Shown one piece after another: positions 22,051 through 34,559 of a stretch of 64,000 nucleotides of DNA; position 1 is the first letter of the stretch, and each line of letters begins with the position of its first letter. The position numbers and the translations under genes were made by a program. Location of the stretch: assembly GCF_949987515.2 (NCBI RefSeq), contig NC_082693.1:14690994-14754993 (forward strand), given 5' to 3'. This DNA is from Delphinus delphis. Taxonomy: Eukaryota; Chordata; Mammalia; Artiodactyla; Delphinidae. Below the pieces are notes generated by a model. It was not told where the DNA came from. It did no database searches and saw only the letters and a program-made list of their open reading frames with translations.

Positions 22051-23224
22051 AGTAAAAAATTTAAGAAAGTTTTAATAGGAGAATTTTAAAGGCTCTCTCC
22101 TTGCTTGGTGGACTTGCTTAGCACTAAATAGCAGAAACAAATATAAGAGCAAGAAAGGAATATTATGTCACTTGCCCTGTGTGAAGTATATATTGGAGTA
22201 TGTAGGGTAATTATTATTGCAGCTGATATATCCGTACTTGTTTAATGTGTATAAGTATATTCCCATACATGTGAGTGTATAAAATTGTCCTGTGTTTGTA
22301 TACTTATGTGTGATGATTTATCTATTGATTCTGTATGCATATATTTGAATGTGTTATAATTTTGTAGCATAATAAAATCAACTGGTATTATACACAGAAT
22401 TTTTATTCAAAATATTTTTATACCACCTCCCACATCTCACAATAGTTAAAGCCAGGCCAGATACAAAATAGGTGTGTTAAATAAGTGAGAGGTGATTTAT
22501 TTTAGTTCTATGAGGTATCATAATTATACTGAATTTAACTTGAGGAGGGATGTGTAAAATTTCTCTTACAAAAACTTTTGATTATTTTAATATTTGTTTG
22601 TAAGGTGGTTGTAGAAAAGTAGAGTCTAAAATTTGAAACCTGTACTTTTCAGAAGACAAATTGGCCCTAAAATCAAATAGCTTAATATAACATAGATATT
22701 TCCATACTGACATATGGGAAAATAGGTTAGTCTGTGGAAATGCTAGCACTACATGAAGTTTTTGCTCCGTAATGGTCTATAAACAATTTAACACACAATA
22801 AACTTAAGAAATTAACATTTCCACAGAAAACAAGTATTGTGCAATCCCCATGATATGCTATGAAGTAAATTCACAACATGGAGTTTAAGTTAAGCATTTT
22901 GATGGATGGACTAGATACTTAACGCACAACATGATGAAATTACAAGTTCCTTGCTTTAGTTATCAGTCCTTAACAAGACAGATAACATGTTGATTTATTA
23001 ATTTCAACCAGGCAGAAAGATAGAGTAAGGGGATATTGGAAAAACGAAATGTCAGGATTTGGGGTTATCAGATACTTATGAATAAACCAAGATATCATCA
23101 AGTACATAATAAAGAGAAAAAAGGATAGTTATCTAAACTTGGAAAGGGACTTGCTGTTCACCATGAAGACAAAGATGTATAATGTCTTTTAATCAATATA
23201 TAAAGTGCTATAAATGTCATGATT
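22051..23224. other. Stretch with no recognised feature
   Basis: AT-rich single-copy-looking DNA. No ORF, splice-framed exon or repeat was assigned. Confidence 0.5.
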
Positions 23225-23515
23225 CTTTTCAATTCAATTCAACGCACATTTATTAAAAAAACTATTACCTACTAGGCATTGTGAAAGGTACTGCAGACAC
23301 ACAGATAAAGAGTTAGACTAAGGGTTGCAAAAAGCTCCTAGCCAAGCAAAGAAGACAGGAAAATAAACTAATAAAATCTTAAGGTGTAGAGGCACAGCAC
23401 AATTGAAATATGTACATAGAGTTACTACAGAATAAAAATATTCACTTTACCTAGGAGACAGGAAGCCTTCCTGGAGGAGAGGACAGCTGATCTGGGTTGA
23501 GGACAGAGGGAAGAG
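23225..23515 (-). mobile_element. LINE L2 3'-end fragment
   Basis: The antisense L2 pattern: 'CACATTTATTAAAAAAACTATTACCTACTAGGCA', 'AGCTCCTAGCCAAGCAAAG', then 'GGAAGCCTTCCTGGAGGAGAGG' and 'AGCTGATCTGGGTTGAGG'. The run of matched blocks in order makes this one of the more secure old-repeat calls. Confidence 0.7.
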
Positions 23516-23544
23516 CCTGTGTCTTTGTAGGGGACAGAGTACAA

Positions 23545-23745
23545 CTGGGTTAATGACTGTGGACAGAGTGGTGTCCCACCCTATAGGTCATGACCATTCA
23601 GAACCCTGTTCTAACATTTTGGCTGTGATCCTAGGTCAGAACACAACTTATCTGAGCTTTCATCACCTTATCTGTAAAGAAATGATTGTAGTACTTCTAG
23701 AATTGTCATGAGGTTTAGAAATATGTATATAAAAGCACATAGTAA
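23545..23745 (+). mobile_element. MIR SINE fragment
   Basis: Sense MIR order: 'TTTTGGCTGTGATCCTAGGTCAG', 'CTGAGCTTTCATCACCTTATCTGTAAAG', 'ATTGTCATGAGGTTTAGAAATATGTA', and 'AAAGCACATAGTA'. Divergence is high, as is normal for the family. Confidence 0.7.
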
Positions 23746-23759
23746 AATAATGACAATAG

Positions 23760-23935
23760 ATTAATAAAATAACCATAATTCATTGAGTGCTTAATTATTA
23801 ACAACTAAAATGAACACTTTTGATACATAACCATATTAAATTTCAAGTACAACCTTGTGGTACATATTATTATTCTCATTACAGAGGTATAAATTGAGGA
23901 TTAGGAAAATTAGGCAATATCTAAAATATTATATA
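23760..23935 (-). mobile_element. MIR SINE fragment, antisense
   Basis: The antisense MIR pattern 'CATTGAGTGCTTAATTATTAAC', 'CATATTAAATTTCAAGTACAACCTTGTGG', 'TTATTATTCTCATTACAGAGG' appears immediately after the sense MIR, so the two lie in opposite orientation. Confidence 0.6.
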
Positions 23936-23984
23936 ACATTAAATATCAACATCACCACCACCACCATAATTCCCTTAAGGATGA

Positions 23985-24085
23985 AACATTTCCATCTTAC
24001 TGGTCACTTTATTTACAGCTTCTAGCACAGTCCTTTGTTCATAGCAGGAATTCAATAAATATTCATTAAGTAAATGAATAAATGT
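23985..24085 (+). mobile_element. LINE L2 3' terminus
   Basis: The sense L2 tail: 'GCTTCTAGCACAGTCCTTTG', 'TCATAGCAGGAATTCAATAAATATTCATTAAG', ending in TGAATAAATG. Confidence 0.7.
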
Positions 24086-25509
24086 TTGGGAAAGTCTCAC
24101 CCATGTCAAATTCCAAAAGCCACACTCTTAAATTACAAAGGTAAGTAAATACTAACACTCAGAAGTTATTATTATTGAATGTTTAATGTTTGCTAACTGG
24201 AAATATAAAATGCTTTCTAAAACAACTAATAGGAAGATGAAGTTTTACTGGCAAAAACAGACAAGGGAAGGAGAAAAGTGAAGAGAAATAGCGATCAGGT
24301 AATAGAAATGGTGCTCTAAATTAAATCTGTTAGCAGAAGTGATAGCTAAAAACAGTGTTGCTCATCGGCAGTCAAGGTTCTCAGAAGCAGGGATCAAAGA
24401 AAAGATGATCCAGCAATGAATAACCAAAAGTTAGAAATATTTGCATACAGAAGTAAGGCAAGAAGCCTCTAGGAGAATCAATATTCCACCATAAAGACAA
24501 ATCAATAATAGAAGACTTCTGTAATATGTGATATGTGGAGTGGGGAGAAGGATGAAGAGGTGATAGAAATGAATTACTCTGACTTTTGGGGAGATATGAT
24601 ATATTACTGGAAAAAAACATACATCAGGATCTTTTTCAGTAAAATAAACTACAGGGCCTCCTCTGTACTTATTTATTTCTCTGTACCTAAAGCTATAATT
24701 ATAAACATGTCTATAATAGTATGTCTGAGCCATCCAGAAAGTGTGTGTGTGTGTATTTGTTTTTTACCTTGGACCTGAATTTTTGAGGCAGGTATTAAGT
24801 TATATTATTTTACATTGAATAGGTTGAGAAGTCTGAGGCACCTATTATATATTTTAGAAAGATTTATGTTAAAAATTAAAATAAAAATATTCATGCTCAC
24901 AAATTTCAATTAGCATTTAAAAGAGTTCTTGTCCTGTGTCTATAAAACTCAAAAACTCAATCCACTAGACTATTGTTGGAGACCCACACTTAATAGCTCT
25001 GAATATCCTGAATTCCCAGGTGACCTAGAGAAGACAGAGCCACTCTGTCTGAAAGAAATCTAGATACATTTCTTGAATTTCCAGTGTCCACCAACACCAT
25101 GGAAGCATTGGATGGAACCGTTAAGTCCAGCCAAGTGAATAAACTTAGACACAGGATAGTGCAAATCACATTTGTTTGATGTTTGAAGTCTTCTTCCAGT
25201 TCAGTCTCCAGCTCCTTTTTCCATTACAACCTTCATGCCCTAATAAGTAGGGATATTTCATTAGAGATTATATAAAAGGACTGTTTTGACCTTCTCCTCC
25301 TTGATATATGGAGATCTCATCCAATGATCTTTTAGATATTAACATTTTCTGTATGAATAACTTATAGACTAAGCAATTGCAAATGCTTGAGAGTTACAAA
25401 TGCACTCTCATTAATGACTAGGGGAATATAGGCCAACCTGGCGAACCATAGACATTGTCCTTTATCTTGGTAAGAAAACTCAGCTCAAATCCAAATCTAA
25501 ATCCAAATA
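24086..25509. other. Stretch with no recognised gene
   Basis: AT-rich, with a short (GT)n at 24741-24754. Overlapping openings on both strands at 24381-24778 lack motifs, start context and conservation clues. Confidence 0.5.
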
Positions 25510-25514
25510 TATTA

Positions 25515-26000
25515 CCTTCTAAAAATAATTCTGGTGTGATTTGCTAGCTAATTTGATATACTAAAATTTCATTGAAGATTTTTACCACTATGTTTGTGAG
25601 GAATATTAGCCTGCAGTTTTCTTTTCTGGTAATGTTCTTATCTGGTTTGAGTATCAAAATAATGCTGGACTCATAAAACAAGTTAGAAAGGGTTCTGTCC
25701 TTTCCAGTTTACACAAATGTTTTAAAGAATCCATCAGTGAAGCCATGGATGGGTAGAGCTTTCTTTGTTCAAAGTTTAAACTACAAATTCAATTTCTTTA
25801 ATCAGTGACTCCTTTTTGGGTCACTTCTCCACTTCTTCAGATTTTTACTCCCTTCTGCAATCAGCCTACTCTTTACTTTTTCTTTACTTTTATATTCAGT
25901 CTTCAGACAGTTATTTTTCTGCTGGCGCTGCAACCCAGTTTTTGCTGTTACCACAACACATTTTTTAAACTGGAAAACAATTTAAATGAAAGGAGACTGG
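25515..26000 (-). mobile_element. Ancient LINE-1 ORF2 fragment
   Basis: Antisense RT-region blocks in order: 'GTTTGTGAGGAATATTAGCCTGCAGTTTTC', 'TTATCTGGTTTGAGTATCAAAATAATGCTGG', 'TCAGTGAAGCCATGGATGGG'. The same region occurs in the younger copy at 50390-50600, which confirms the assignment by in-window comparison. Confidence 0.8.
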
Positions 26001-26004
26001 AGGC

Positions 26005-26230
26005 AGAGCTTACATATTATTTTCTGAATTCTTATTATGAATCAAGGCCTTATATAGATTATTTCATTTACTCTACATGAAAAACTATTTATTTATTTGT
26101 TATTATCTCCCATTTGAAGATGATGATGTGGGGTTCAAAAAAATCAAATAACTTGACCAAACTCCTTCAGTAAAAAATAAAAAGAATTAGAATTTGAGCA
26201 CAGGTTTCTGGCCAACAAGGTCCATCTATA
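26005..26230 (-). mobile_element. MIR SINE fragment, antisense
   Basis: Blocks 'TCTTATTATGAATCAAGGC', 'TTATTATCTCCCATTTGAAGATGATG', 'CAAATAACTTGACCAAACTC' and 'TTTGAGCACAGGTTTCTGGC' follow the antisense MIR order. Confidence 0.65.
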
Positions 26231-27920
26231 TTTTTACCAACAATCAGAGCCACTGGAAAACTACAATAAACGTTTCATATAATTAGTCTTTAACCACTTT
26301 CACATTTTTCAGAATATAATCTCAAACCAGCAGATATTCTTGAACTGATATATTTGAGAACATCTAAAGAGTTTACAAATACTATTTGACAATAGTTTTA
26401 AAATTCTTACATAGTTTAGTAACTAATGTTTTCCCTTGAAAATAATTACTAGCACATTCCAAATAAAACCTTAACTATCCATACTAATTTTAGGGTCATG
26501 TTGCTTCAAAGACCCCTCATTAACTTCTTTAAAAATCATATGACGGGAACAATATGGCAAAAGTGAAAATTACATAATTTTAATGATACTCATTAATACA
26601 GTGATACTTTACCCATCTGGGAGGCTAATATAAATACCAAATTCTTATAAATAAAAATCACAAATTATCACTCAAGTATTCTGAAAACAAAATTTTATAA
26701 AGGAGTTTCCTATTTTATGCAACAGATATTTAATATCTCCAGTCATGTCCAATGTTATTTATACAACTATATTAATATAATATCTAAAATAATAGTTAGC
26801 ATTTAAATTGCATTCCAACATGTCATATTTTCCTACTGAATTATATGACATGTCTGTAAAAGTTTTAATTTTTTTAGTGGATCTCTGTTAGTAATAATGT
26901 CTAAAACATTGTTTCTCTGTGATCAACAAACATGTCAGCGCCTAAATTGAAGAAATCACCATCAATATGTCTCAAATTCCAAAATATGACTCCTGCCCTA
27001 AAGAGAAATCTCCTTTTGTAAACAGTAATTTTTTTTATATATTTGCTTTTAAAGTATGCATCTTCCGAAAGGGTTTCTTTTAAATTTCAAGGAAAACATT
27101 CTCATTTCCTTTTATACTCAAGTTGTCAAATACATGTAATATATTTCAGGCTCAGATTTGTAAGGGCAGCATATGAGGTAGTTACTTTTAGCATCTGCTT
27201 GTTATAAAGCTCAGTGTACCCTCCAGACATACCCTTCATAATCATTAAACACGAGAAACACTGTTCGTATTAAATTGGGCTGCATGAATAATACAGAAGT
27301 CATGAATTTAAATTATTACTAGTATCCAGAGGAAATGGTAGAATTTCAGCCTTTAAATAAGAACTCCACTTTATTTCTAGAAACTGAAGTTATTAAGTTG
27401 TAAATCAGTACCGTGCCAGGGTTCCGAGCCTCTCCTGATCCTTGAACCACTCTAAGGTATTTCAGAAATACTGTTCTACATTATATGTCCCCTCAAAAGA
27501 CTGTTAAGTTTACTCTCACAAGATACTGAAAGCTTTTCAATGATTTGTTTTGCATTTTCTTATTTTTATAAAAAGGCAAAATAAAATATGTAGCAGGTGC
27601 TGAAATATGCCCCTGACCTAGAATATGTGAGTAGATGGATTCACAAACTAACATGAAGCACTATAATTCAGCACCGCTTCAGGGCAAACTATGCTTTTTT
27701 AATGAAGTTGCCAAATTTAAACAATTTTTTTCTCTACCTCAAATGTTCCCACTATGCTTTTTGCTACCTTGGAACCTGAATAGTACAGGATTCTGTGAGT
27801 TGTACTTATAAGAAGTCTGGAAAACATGATGTTAGAACCATTGCTTACATGGTTAACCCTGCCGGTAATGTTTTCTTCCTTCTTCTTTTCTATCTGAATT
27901 GAAATAATTGCTTAGCAGCT
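26231..27920. other. Long stretch with no recognised feature
   Basis: AT-rich DNA without a supported gene or assigned repeat. Confidence 0.5.
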
Positions 27921-27924
27921 CAGT

Positions 27925-28090
27925 TCAGTGTGGGAATATGGAAAGCACTGCAGGTTTTTAAAGTAGAGAAACCTGAGTTTTGATTATCTCTTTGTGATTT
28001 GCTTGCAGTAAGTCCAATGCAACCTTTCTCCCCCTTCCATTTCTGTGATAATGAAACATGCTGCATCAGAGAAGTGAGGGCAAGATTGTA
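27925..28090 (+). mobile_element. Possible MIR SINE fragment
   Basis: A weak sense MIR-like order: 'GGAAAGCACTGCAGGTTTTTAAAG', 'AACCTGAGTTTTGATTATC', 'TTGCAGTAAGTCCAATGCAACCTTTCTC', 'CATTTCTGTGATAATGA'. Divergence is high, so this is tentative. Confidence 0.4.
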
Positions 28091-29680
28091 GGAAAAACAG
28101 TGCAACAAGACAGGTGTCGATTCCCTTACAACTTCTCAGAATATTTAAGGTCTGAATGTTGCAGAAATTGAGATGAGATTCTAATGGGTATGCTTATATT
28201 CTTGTATACATTATGTAGATACATACAATACAAAAAGCTTGTCTTTCACATAATGGGAAAAGACTGCAGCATTCTAATTGAAGTCACAAACAAAATAAGA
28301 CTGTACACTAGCACCACTTTGTTTTCAGTGTTGTGATATAATCACCACTGTAATTATGTTAGAGCAATATTTCAAGGTATAAAAATTAAAGAGACAAAAT
28401 ATAGTTATTTTTACTTGCCAGTTCTATGATTGTAATGTATAATAGTCAAGACAATAAATTAGAAATATAAGTTTAAAATATATTTTTAATTTAAAAATAT
28501 AAACATCAAAGCAAAAGCATTTATTATAGGTTAGTAAGTACTTAATGTCCAGTACTTCTAATGATAATTTGACATTTTACACATGAAATTTAATTTAGAA
28601 TTATAACTCATATTTTTGTTTTCTTAAGAATCTTAATACTTCTTAGAGTTCTTGAAAATTTATATTAAAAGCCTATTTAATTCTTGAGTGAGCTCGGTTT
28701 CATAAAGGAGCCATCAATTCTCATCATTCTTTGTGACAGTTAATATAGTGAAACATTACACTCAGTCAATATCACTCGTGTTGTTTACAAGTGGGAATTA
28801 GAAGAATTTCAAGAAATGTTTGGTGAATTTTCTGGCAATCTAATACATATGCTGTCAGTTTCCAAGTAAATATTCTGGCTGGAGTATTTTACAGGAAGAA
28901 AAATTTGATTCATAGAATCATTGGCTTAAATTATACTTTATTACAAAGTATTGGGAGACTATAGTTATTTTTATATAAAGATTTAATGTAGAATTTAACT
29001 GATAGTAATATATTTCTTATACTGAAAGAACATGTATCAAAATTTCTTCTTACACATTTCTTATAAAGAATTTTATTGAGTTTGTTTTGATGATAGCAAG
29101 GTAATTACCTTATGAAAATCCAAGACAGCCATGAGAATACGTAGTTTAGCTTTTACAATCTCCCACTTACTTTTGCTCCTATTTAATAGAGGATTTCAGT
29201 CTGTTTCATGGATTTTATATCAAATAAAACAGTGAATATAATTGGTGTCATGGAAATAGCAATAATTAATAATAGTACATCTAATTCAGTCCTCAGTATA
29301 AAGTTATTTATTTCTATTTACATATCTAAAACTAATTTAGATTCACCCAAATATCAAACTTCAGAAGATCAGTTATTTATATTTTCAATAATAGGATGAC
29401 TTACATGGGGGTACAAGTATGCTTTGATAATATAAATTCTAAAATTCCATGGCTAAAAAGTGATTTAAGGTTTATGCTTTCCCTCTTTCCCCAACCCAAC
29501 TCTTCAGGCAGGTCAATATTTAACACTGTCTGTCAGTTATGTTCCTTCCTTTTTTCATTCCCATATAAACTACACATGTATACAATGGACAATTAAAATA
29601 TTCTTCTAATCTATCTGCTGTATCTTTTTCATTCCATACAAATTGCATGTCCAAACTAATCTCCATAAAACACTTCTTTA
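28091..29680. other. Long stretch with no recognised feature
   Basis: AT-rich. The ORFs at 29208-29399 and 29396-29596 are isolated, lack motifs and sit in low-complexity DNA, so they are not called as genes. Confidence 0.5.
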
Positions 29681-29684
29681 ATTA

Positions 29685-29840
29685 CATTACTCATCTACTC
29701 CAAAACTTTTAATAAATTGTCATTATCCATAGGATGAAGTCTATACTTTTTACCTTGGTATTTAAAGCTCATTTCATTCTGCCTCTAAACTACTTTTTAG
29801 CATTGCCTTTAATTACCCTCCAACATGAAGCCTTAATCTA
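29685..29840. repeat. Ancient interspersed repeat, family uncertain
   Basis: The blocks 'CTCCAAAACTTTTAATAAATTG', 'AGGATGAAGTCTATACTTTTTACCTTGG' and 'CATTTCATTCTGCCTCTAAAC' resemble a common old mammalian repeat with a CTCC-aaAC-CTCC-A-GGcT / AGGAT-AAGTC-A-ACTCC pattern. Related blocks occur at 42540-42790 and 52080-52370. Confidence 0.4.
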
Positions 29841-30975
29841 CTCAAAATAGCAGACAGGATTTCAGTAAAACAATTCTTACTACGAAACTTTGTCACTAAA
29901 CAAGTAAAAAAGCCCTTCACATAGTATCAGATGCCATGTAGAAAACTAAATAGGGTAACATAATAAAGAATGAATCAAGCAGTGCCGGGGGAAACATTAG
30001 ATATCTAATGAAGAGAAGTAGCCATATGTAGAGTGTTTGGAACAGTCCTTGCCTCAAAGTCCATGAAAAAAATCTCCCTTTCTTTGCCTTGGTGGAGGTT
30101 TTGTTTAGTAAGACTGTCATATTAAGGTAAATAGGAACTTTTACTTGTGACAAAAGAATATTAAAATAAATTATGGATATTCTTCTTGCTATTTCTCTAA
30201 AATGTAATCTGATCATTTATTTCTCATTGAGATTTTTATAACATTGAGTTAAAGTAAAAGGCTAATGTTTTAAGATTACTCTTGTAATTGTCATGATCAT
30301 ATCTTTCATTAACATTCAACTCTAAGAATTCTGTGTACTGCAGTCCACATAACTGAAGTACTCACTCCCAGGGAACGGAAAAGATATGTTCTACTGCTAT
30401 AGAAATCATAGTGAGATGCAAAAGGTTTTCAGTATCTTTGCATATGAAAGCAAAGATGACAGCATATGGTAATTTTATCTCCAGATTATTTGATACAATA
30501 TTAAATCATCTATTTTGGTATTGTCCTTTTGTTCAGAACTGCAATGTATTCATGAGCTTCACTTTCTTTATAGAAAAGATGAGTTACATATTGGAATGAA
30601 ATTTTAAAATTTCTTTCCATCCGAGTGCTTTGATCCACCTCTGCAGTGACAAACACCAATTGATAAAGATGAGCTTCGGAGCACAGCCATCTGAAAAAAT
30701 TAATTACTCTGAATGTCTGTGAATATTCAAGTGATTCTCTTATATGGCTGAGGTGGACTAATATAGAAAAATTAGAACCTATTTATAAGAAACTGTGAAA
30801 GTATCTTGATGCAACCTTGAATACATTCATTTTTGTGAGTTGAAAATTAGGCTTGAAACATATATATCTCCACAAAGTCTGGAAGCACAAAGAATAGAAG
30901 CTGTCGATTTTATGCCACATGAACCAACTTATGGTTAAAGAGAAAAGAAGCAATGAATTGTGTTATAGCAGGAAG
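29841..30975. other. Stretch with no recognised feature
   Basis: AT-rich. An opening at 29917-30216 on the minus strand has no recognisable motif. Confidence 0.5.
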
Positions 30976-30979
30976 TATC

Positions 30980-31140
30980 TTGAATTTGAGTAAGAAGACT
31001 TGAATTTTTACACCTGGCACTGCCATTCTATAGCTATATGACTTTGGTGCAAGGCCTTGAATTAATGTCTCTTTATAAGAGTCTCTAAGATTCAGCAACT
31101 CATCTATAAAATGTGTGTGTGTGTGTATGTATGTGTATAA
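30980..31140 (+). mobile_element. MIR SINE fragment followed by (GT)n
   Basis: Sense MIR blocks 'GCACTGCCATTCTATAGCTATATGACTTTGGTGCAAGG' and 'AACTCATCTATAAAATG' lead directly into a (GT)n tract at 31111-31139, a common place for simple-sequence growth. Confidence 0.6.
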
Positions 31141-31289
31141 ACACATGCTTGGACTTTGATTCTGGCATCAGCTCCTACATTTAAAGAGGATGGAAGTTGC
31201 CATGTCATCCTTACAAGAAAAAGCTTGACAAACTGAAAAAAAAAACAAAAAAACTTCTCTTAGATCCATCAGAAAACTGAGGTTGCAAG

Positions 31290-33297
31290 GCAAACTGCCA
31301 CACTGAAATCTGGAGGGACAGGTGAATGTAGAGAGTCTAGTCAAGATCTACATATCTTGAGCAGGAGCTGCTGAAATCATAAGTTGATAGGAACACTTTC
31401 ATGGTAAGCTTTACAATTTACTGGAGACTGAGTCAAGACTAATGTGAGACTGAGAAACTGCTCTGAGCCACAATCTTAGGGGGGCCTACAAACTTTTGTT
31501 TGTCACTATGAAGATCTGAGAAAGATTTCCTGATGGTTCTGGCTGGGAGAAAATAAACAACCATTGTGAAATATGCTCAGAACCTCCTCCATAACAAAGG
31601 ATTACTTTCCAGGAAAAAGACCTTTACCAGAAACTTCTAGAATGGGGAGGAGCACCCTCTAGCTTTGCTGTCTCACCTACAGATGAAAGGAATTCAACAG
31701 AAGTCAGGATTTTTCAGTAGACTGAAAATATTACAACCAGATAATGAAGTAGGGACAAGGGAAAGAAAGTTATCCCACTGGAAGAATACTTCAAATGTCA
31801 CAGCCCAGATACACAGACCCATGAAAACACAGATTTCATCTGAAAATTATAGAATGCAAAAAGGGAAAAGAACAGAACATAGAGGGAACAGAAGTGTGGG
31901 ACAATAACAAAAGTTACAGCAGAAAAAGACTTGAAATAGTAATGGTTAAAAATTTTCTAAAATTAATGACAAACATCAAACCACAAATCCAGGAAACTTA
32001 GAGAATGACAAACAGAATAAACACAAAAAAACTTACCCATATCATGTCATATCAGATTCAAACTGAAGAAAACCAATGAAAAAGAAAAAATCTTGAAGGA
32101 AATCAGTGGTGAGGAAGGCGAAAACATCTTACTTGTAGAGACACAATTGGATAAGAACTTCAGTGGATTTCTATCTGAAACCATATAGTAAAGAAGAGAG
32201 TAACATAAAATATTTAAAATATTGAAAAGGAAAAAGCAAAAGCCACCAACCTAGAATTATATATCCAGTAAAATTATCCTGCAAAAGGAATGAAAGATAG
32301 ACTTTCTTAGACAAACAAAAACTGACGTATTCATTGCCCACGGATGTGCCTTTCAAGGAATGTTAAAGTTTTTTAGGAAGAAAGAAATGATAACAGGATT
32401 CTCATTAAAAAAAGGAAGAGTGTCAGAGAAGGAATAAGTAAAGATAAAACCTTTTGCTTTTCTTATTCTTAATTTAAATGATAACTTTTTATAATAATAA
32501 TAATGTATTATGTGATTATAGCATATGAAAAAACAAGTGTGTGACAGCAATATCACAAGAAATGGGATGGTAAAATTGGGAATACTCTGATATAAGGTAC
32601 CTGCATCACATGGATGGCAGTACAATGTTATTTGAAGGTGGACTAGACTAGCTTAAAATATTTAGTGTAAACTCTAGGGCAACGATTAGATATTTTTAAG
32701 TAAATTGATACACTAAGAGAGGAGATATAGTAAGATCATATAAATTGCTCAATTAAAACCAGAAAAGACAGAATATGAGAAGACACAAAAGAAACAAAGA
32801 ACAAATGCAGCATACAGAAAATAGTTACAAAAATGCTGGATGTTAATCTAACTATACAGATGATCAGTTTAAATTTGAATGATCTAAATGCACCAATTAA
32901 AAGGCAGAGAATATCAGAATAGATTTAAGAGCCAAACTATACATTGTCTACAAGAAATCCACGTAAAATAAAAGACTCAAATTGAAAATAAACGGAAAGA
33001 GAGAAGATATACAGTACTAGCACTAATCAAAAGAAAGCTGGAGTAGCAATATTAATTTCAGACAAAGCAGACTTCAGGATAAAAAGGAACATTATATAAT
33101 GACAAAGGGGTCAATTCTAAAAGAAGACATGTTACTCTTAAATGTGTATGCACCTAACAACAGAGCATCAAAGAGTATGTGAAGCAAAAACCAACATAAC
33201 TGAAAGGAGAAATAGATAACTACACTATTATAGTTGGAGTCTTCAAAATATCTTTGTCAGTAATGGACAGATCAAACTGGCAGAAAATCAGTACATG
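31290..33297 (+). mobile_element. Ancient LINE-1, 5' UTR end through endonuclease region
   Basis: Sense-strand order is consistent: 5' UTR-like 'AAATATGCTCAGAACCTCC' near 31570, the ORF1 3' region ('CCACCAACCTAGAATTATATATCC' near 32246), the ORF2 endonuclease start ('AATGATCTAAATGCACCAATTAAAAG' near 32877), 'AAAGCTGGAGTAGCAATATTAATTTC' near 33035, and 'TGTATGCACCTAACAACAGAGC' near 33144. It breaks off at a (GATA)n tract. All frames are broken. It is of the older L1M/HAL1 age class. Confidence 0.7.
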
Positions 33298-33334
33298 ACA
33301 GATAGACAGATAGATAGATAGATAGATAGATAGT
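33298..33334. repeat. (GATA)n microsatellite
   Basis: About eight GATA units with one GACA interruption at the 5' side, located exactly at the 3' break of the ancient L1. Confidence 0.95.
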
Positions 33335-33339
33335 AAGGA

Positions 33340-33545
33340 TAAGTGCTACAGTACTCAGGCCACTTACTAGTTTTATTGATACTATCTATGTGATCTTATA
33401 TTATCTAAATCCAGTACTGCATTCATATAATTGGAATAATAGTAGTCCCTAAGGACTGATAGCATTGTTTGAGGGTTAAATAGATTTTTATTTTTTATTG
33501 CAGGTGAACTACTTATCAGAGTGTTTGACATATAGTAAATTCACA
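33340..33545 (+). mobile_element. MIR SINE fragment
   Basis: Diverged sense MIR order: 'CAGGCCACTTACTAG', 'CTATGTGATCTTATATTATCTAAATC', 'GGAATAATAGTAG', 'TTGAGGGTTAAATAG', then 'GAGTGTTTGACATATAGTAAAT'. Confidence 0.55.
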
Positions 33546-33988
33546 ATGAAATATAACATCATTATTTTACATTTGGATATTAATTTTGGATTAGACTTCT
33601 TTATAAATGTTTCCTTAAAACTCATAAAATTCATGAAGCTGTCAGAATGAATTTCTTATTTTTGTACTGCCTGAATAATGTAGTATTCTCACGATATTTT
33701 ATATTGAAAAAATAAGTATATTTTGATAAATACTATAACAATCAAATAATCTGCTTTTAGTAACGTCTACAATGCCTGAAGGTGAAGTAAAAAGCATTGT
33801 ATATCACTAGATAAATATAACAATCAATAAGTTGTATTTACTGTTCAGCTGTTAGAGAAATATATTGATTTAGATCTTTTTCTCCTAAATGCCTTAGTAA
33901 ACTTTCTTAAGAATAGCAAATTCCATTCAGTCTCTCTCAAATCTACCATTTCAAATTATTCATTTGCCTCTCATTTTCTGGCACCATA

Positions 33989-34252
33989 ATGCATAATTTC
34001 TTTATACTTTCCCTTGCAATTCTGACAGGAACACCAGGATTTTTGTTCAAGATCAAGAATAAAAGGCTAAGAAATGTCATTTTAGAGTCAGAGCCCATAC
34101 AAAAGAATGAAGAAAGGAGTGAGCTTGTGGATGATGGAAATGCCAATGGGATTTTTGTCTATGACCCAGAATTCTCAAGAAGGAGAATCAAATATTACTT
34201 GCCTTTCAAAACTGTTTTCTCCTTTGGGAAGAAAAACAAACCATGTAAATAA
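33989..34252 (+). CDS. Possible terminal coding exon of an unidentified gene
   Basis: I do not recognise this product. An 87-codon opening ends in TAA at 34250-34252. Inside it a pyrimidine-rich tract runs into a good splice acceptor (TTCTGACAG, AG at 34027-34028). An exon starting at 34029 would enter in phase 1 and encode about 74 residues beginning TPGFLFKIKNKRLRN. The predicted tail is charged and non-repetitive, with 'FVYDPEFSRRRIKYYLPFK' and a C-terminal 'KKNKPCK'. A canonical AATAAA overlaps the stop (34248-34253), so any 3' UTR may be very short or the signal may be unused. It overlaps no repeat I can identify, unlike nearly every other ORF here. If the first ATG were used instead, the N-terminus would be a short hydrophobic stretch resembling a signal peptide. 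No partner exon was found in the window. A chance ORF remains quite possible. Confidence 0.3.
   Translation: MHNFFILSLAILTGTPGFLFKIKNKRLRNVILESEPIQKNEERSELVDDGNANGIFVYDPEFSRRRIKYYLPFKTVFSFGKKNKPCK
34010..34028 (+). promoter_or_regulatory. Candidate splice acceptor
   Basis: A tract rich in T and C (CTTTCCCTTGCAATTCTGACAG region) ends in AG at 34027-34028, directly upstream of the coding-like segment. The motif is seen; use is inferred. Confidence 0.35.
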
Positions 34253-34559
34253 AGAGTTCAGTGATTTTGATCTTTATTAGTAAATTAAAATGGACAATTT
34301 CTATTTTCAACTATATTGAAAAACTGTAATAATGTTATTGAATAGTTACATTTCTGAATAGACATGAGGAGATGTTTGAAATACTATATATTTTATTCCA
34401 ATGACCGATGCTTTCTCTGCCTGGGAAAGGTGTTTTGACACAAAGTCAAACTATAATGTAAATTTTACAACCAAAAGAAGTTTTAGAGTTCTACTAGGCA
34501 CACAAAACAATACATATTAATAAGAATATAACATTGAAAAAATAGGTAGTGATTTTTGA

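Noticed and set aside
24381..24778. Overlapping ORFs on both strands
   Set aside because: Both strands open over the same AT-rich stretch with no motif. Overlap on three frames points to chance.
33298..33334. CRISPR-like regular repeat
   Set aside because: It is a (GATA)n microsatellite without spacers. No array of direct repeats with unique spacers exists in the window.
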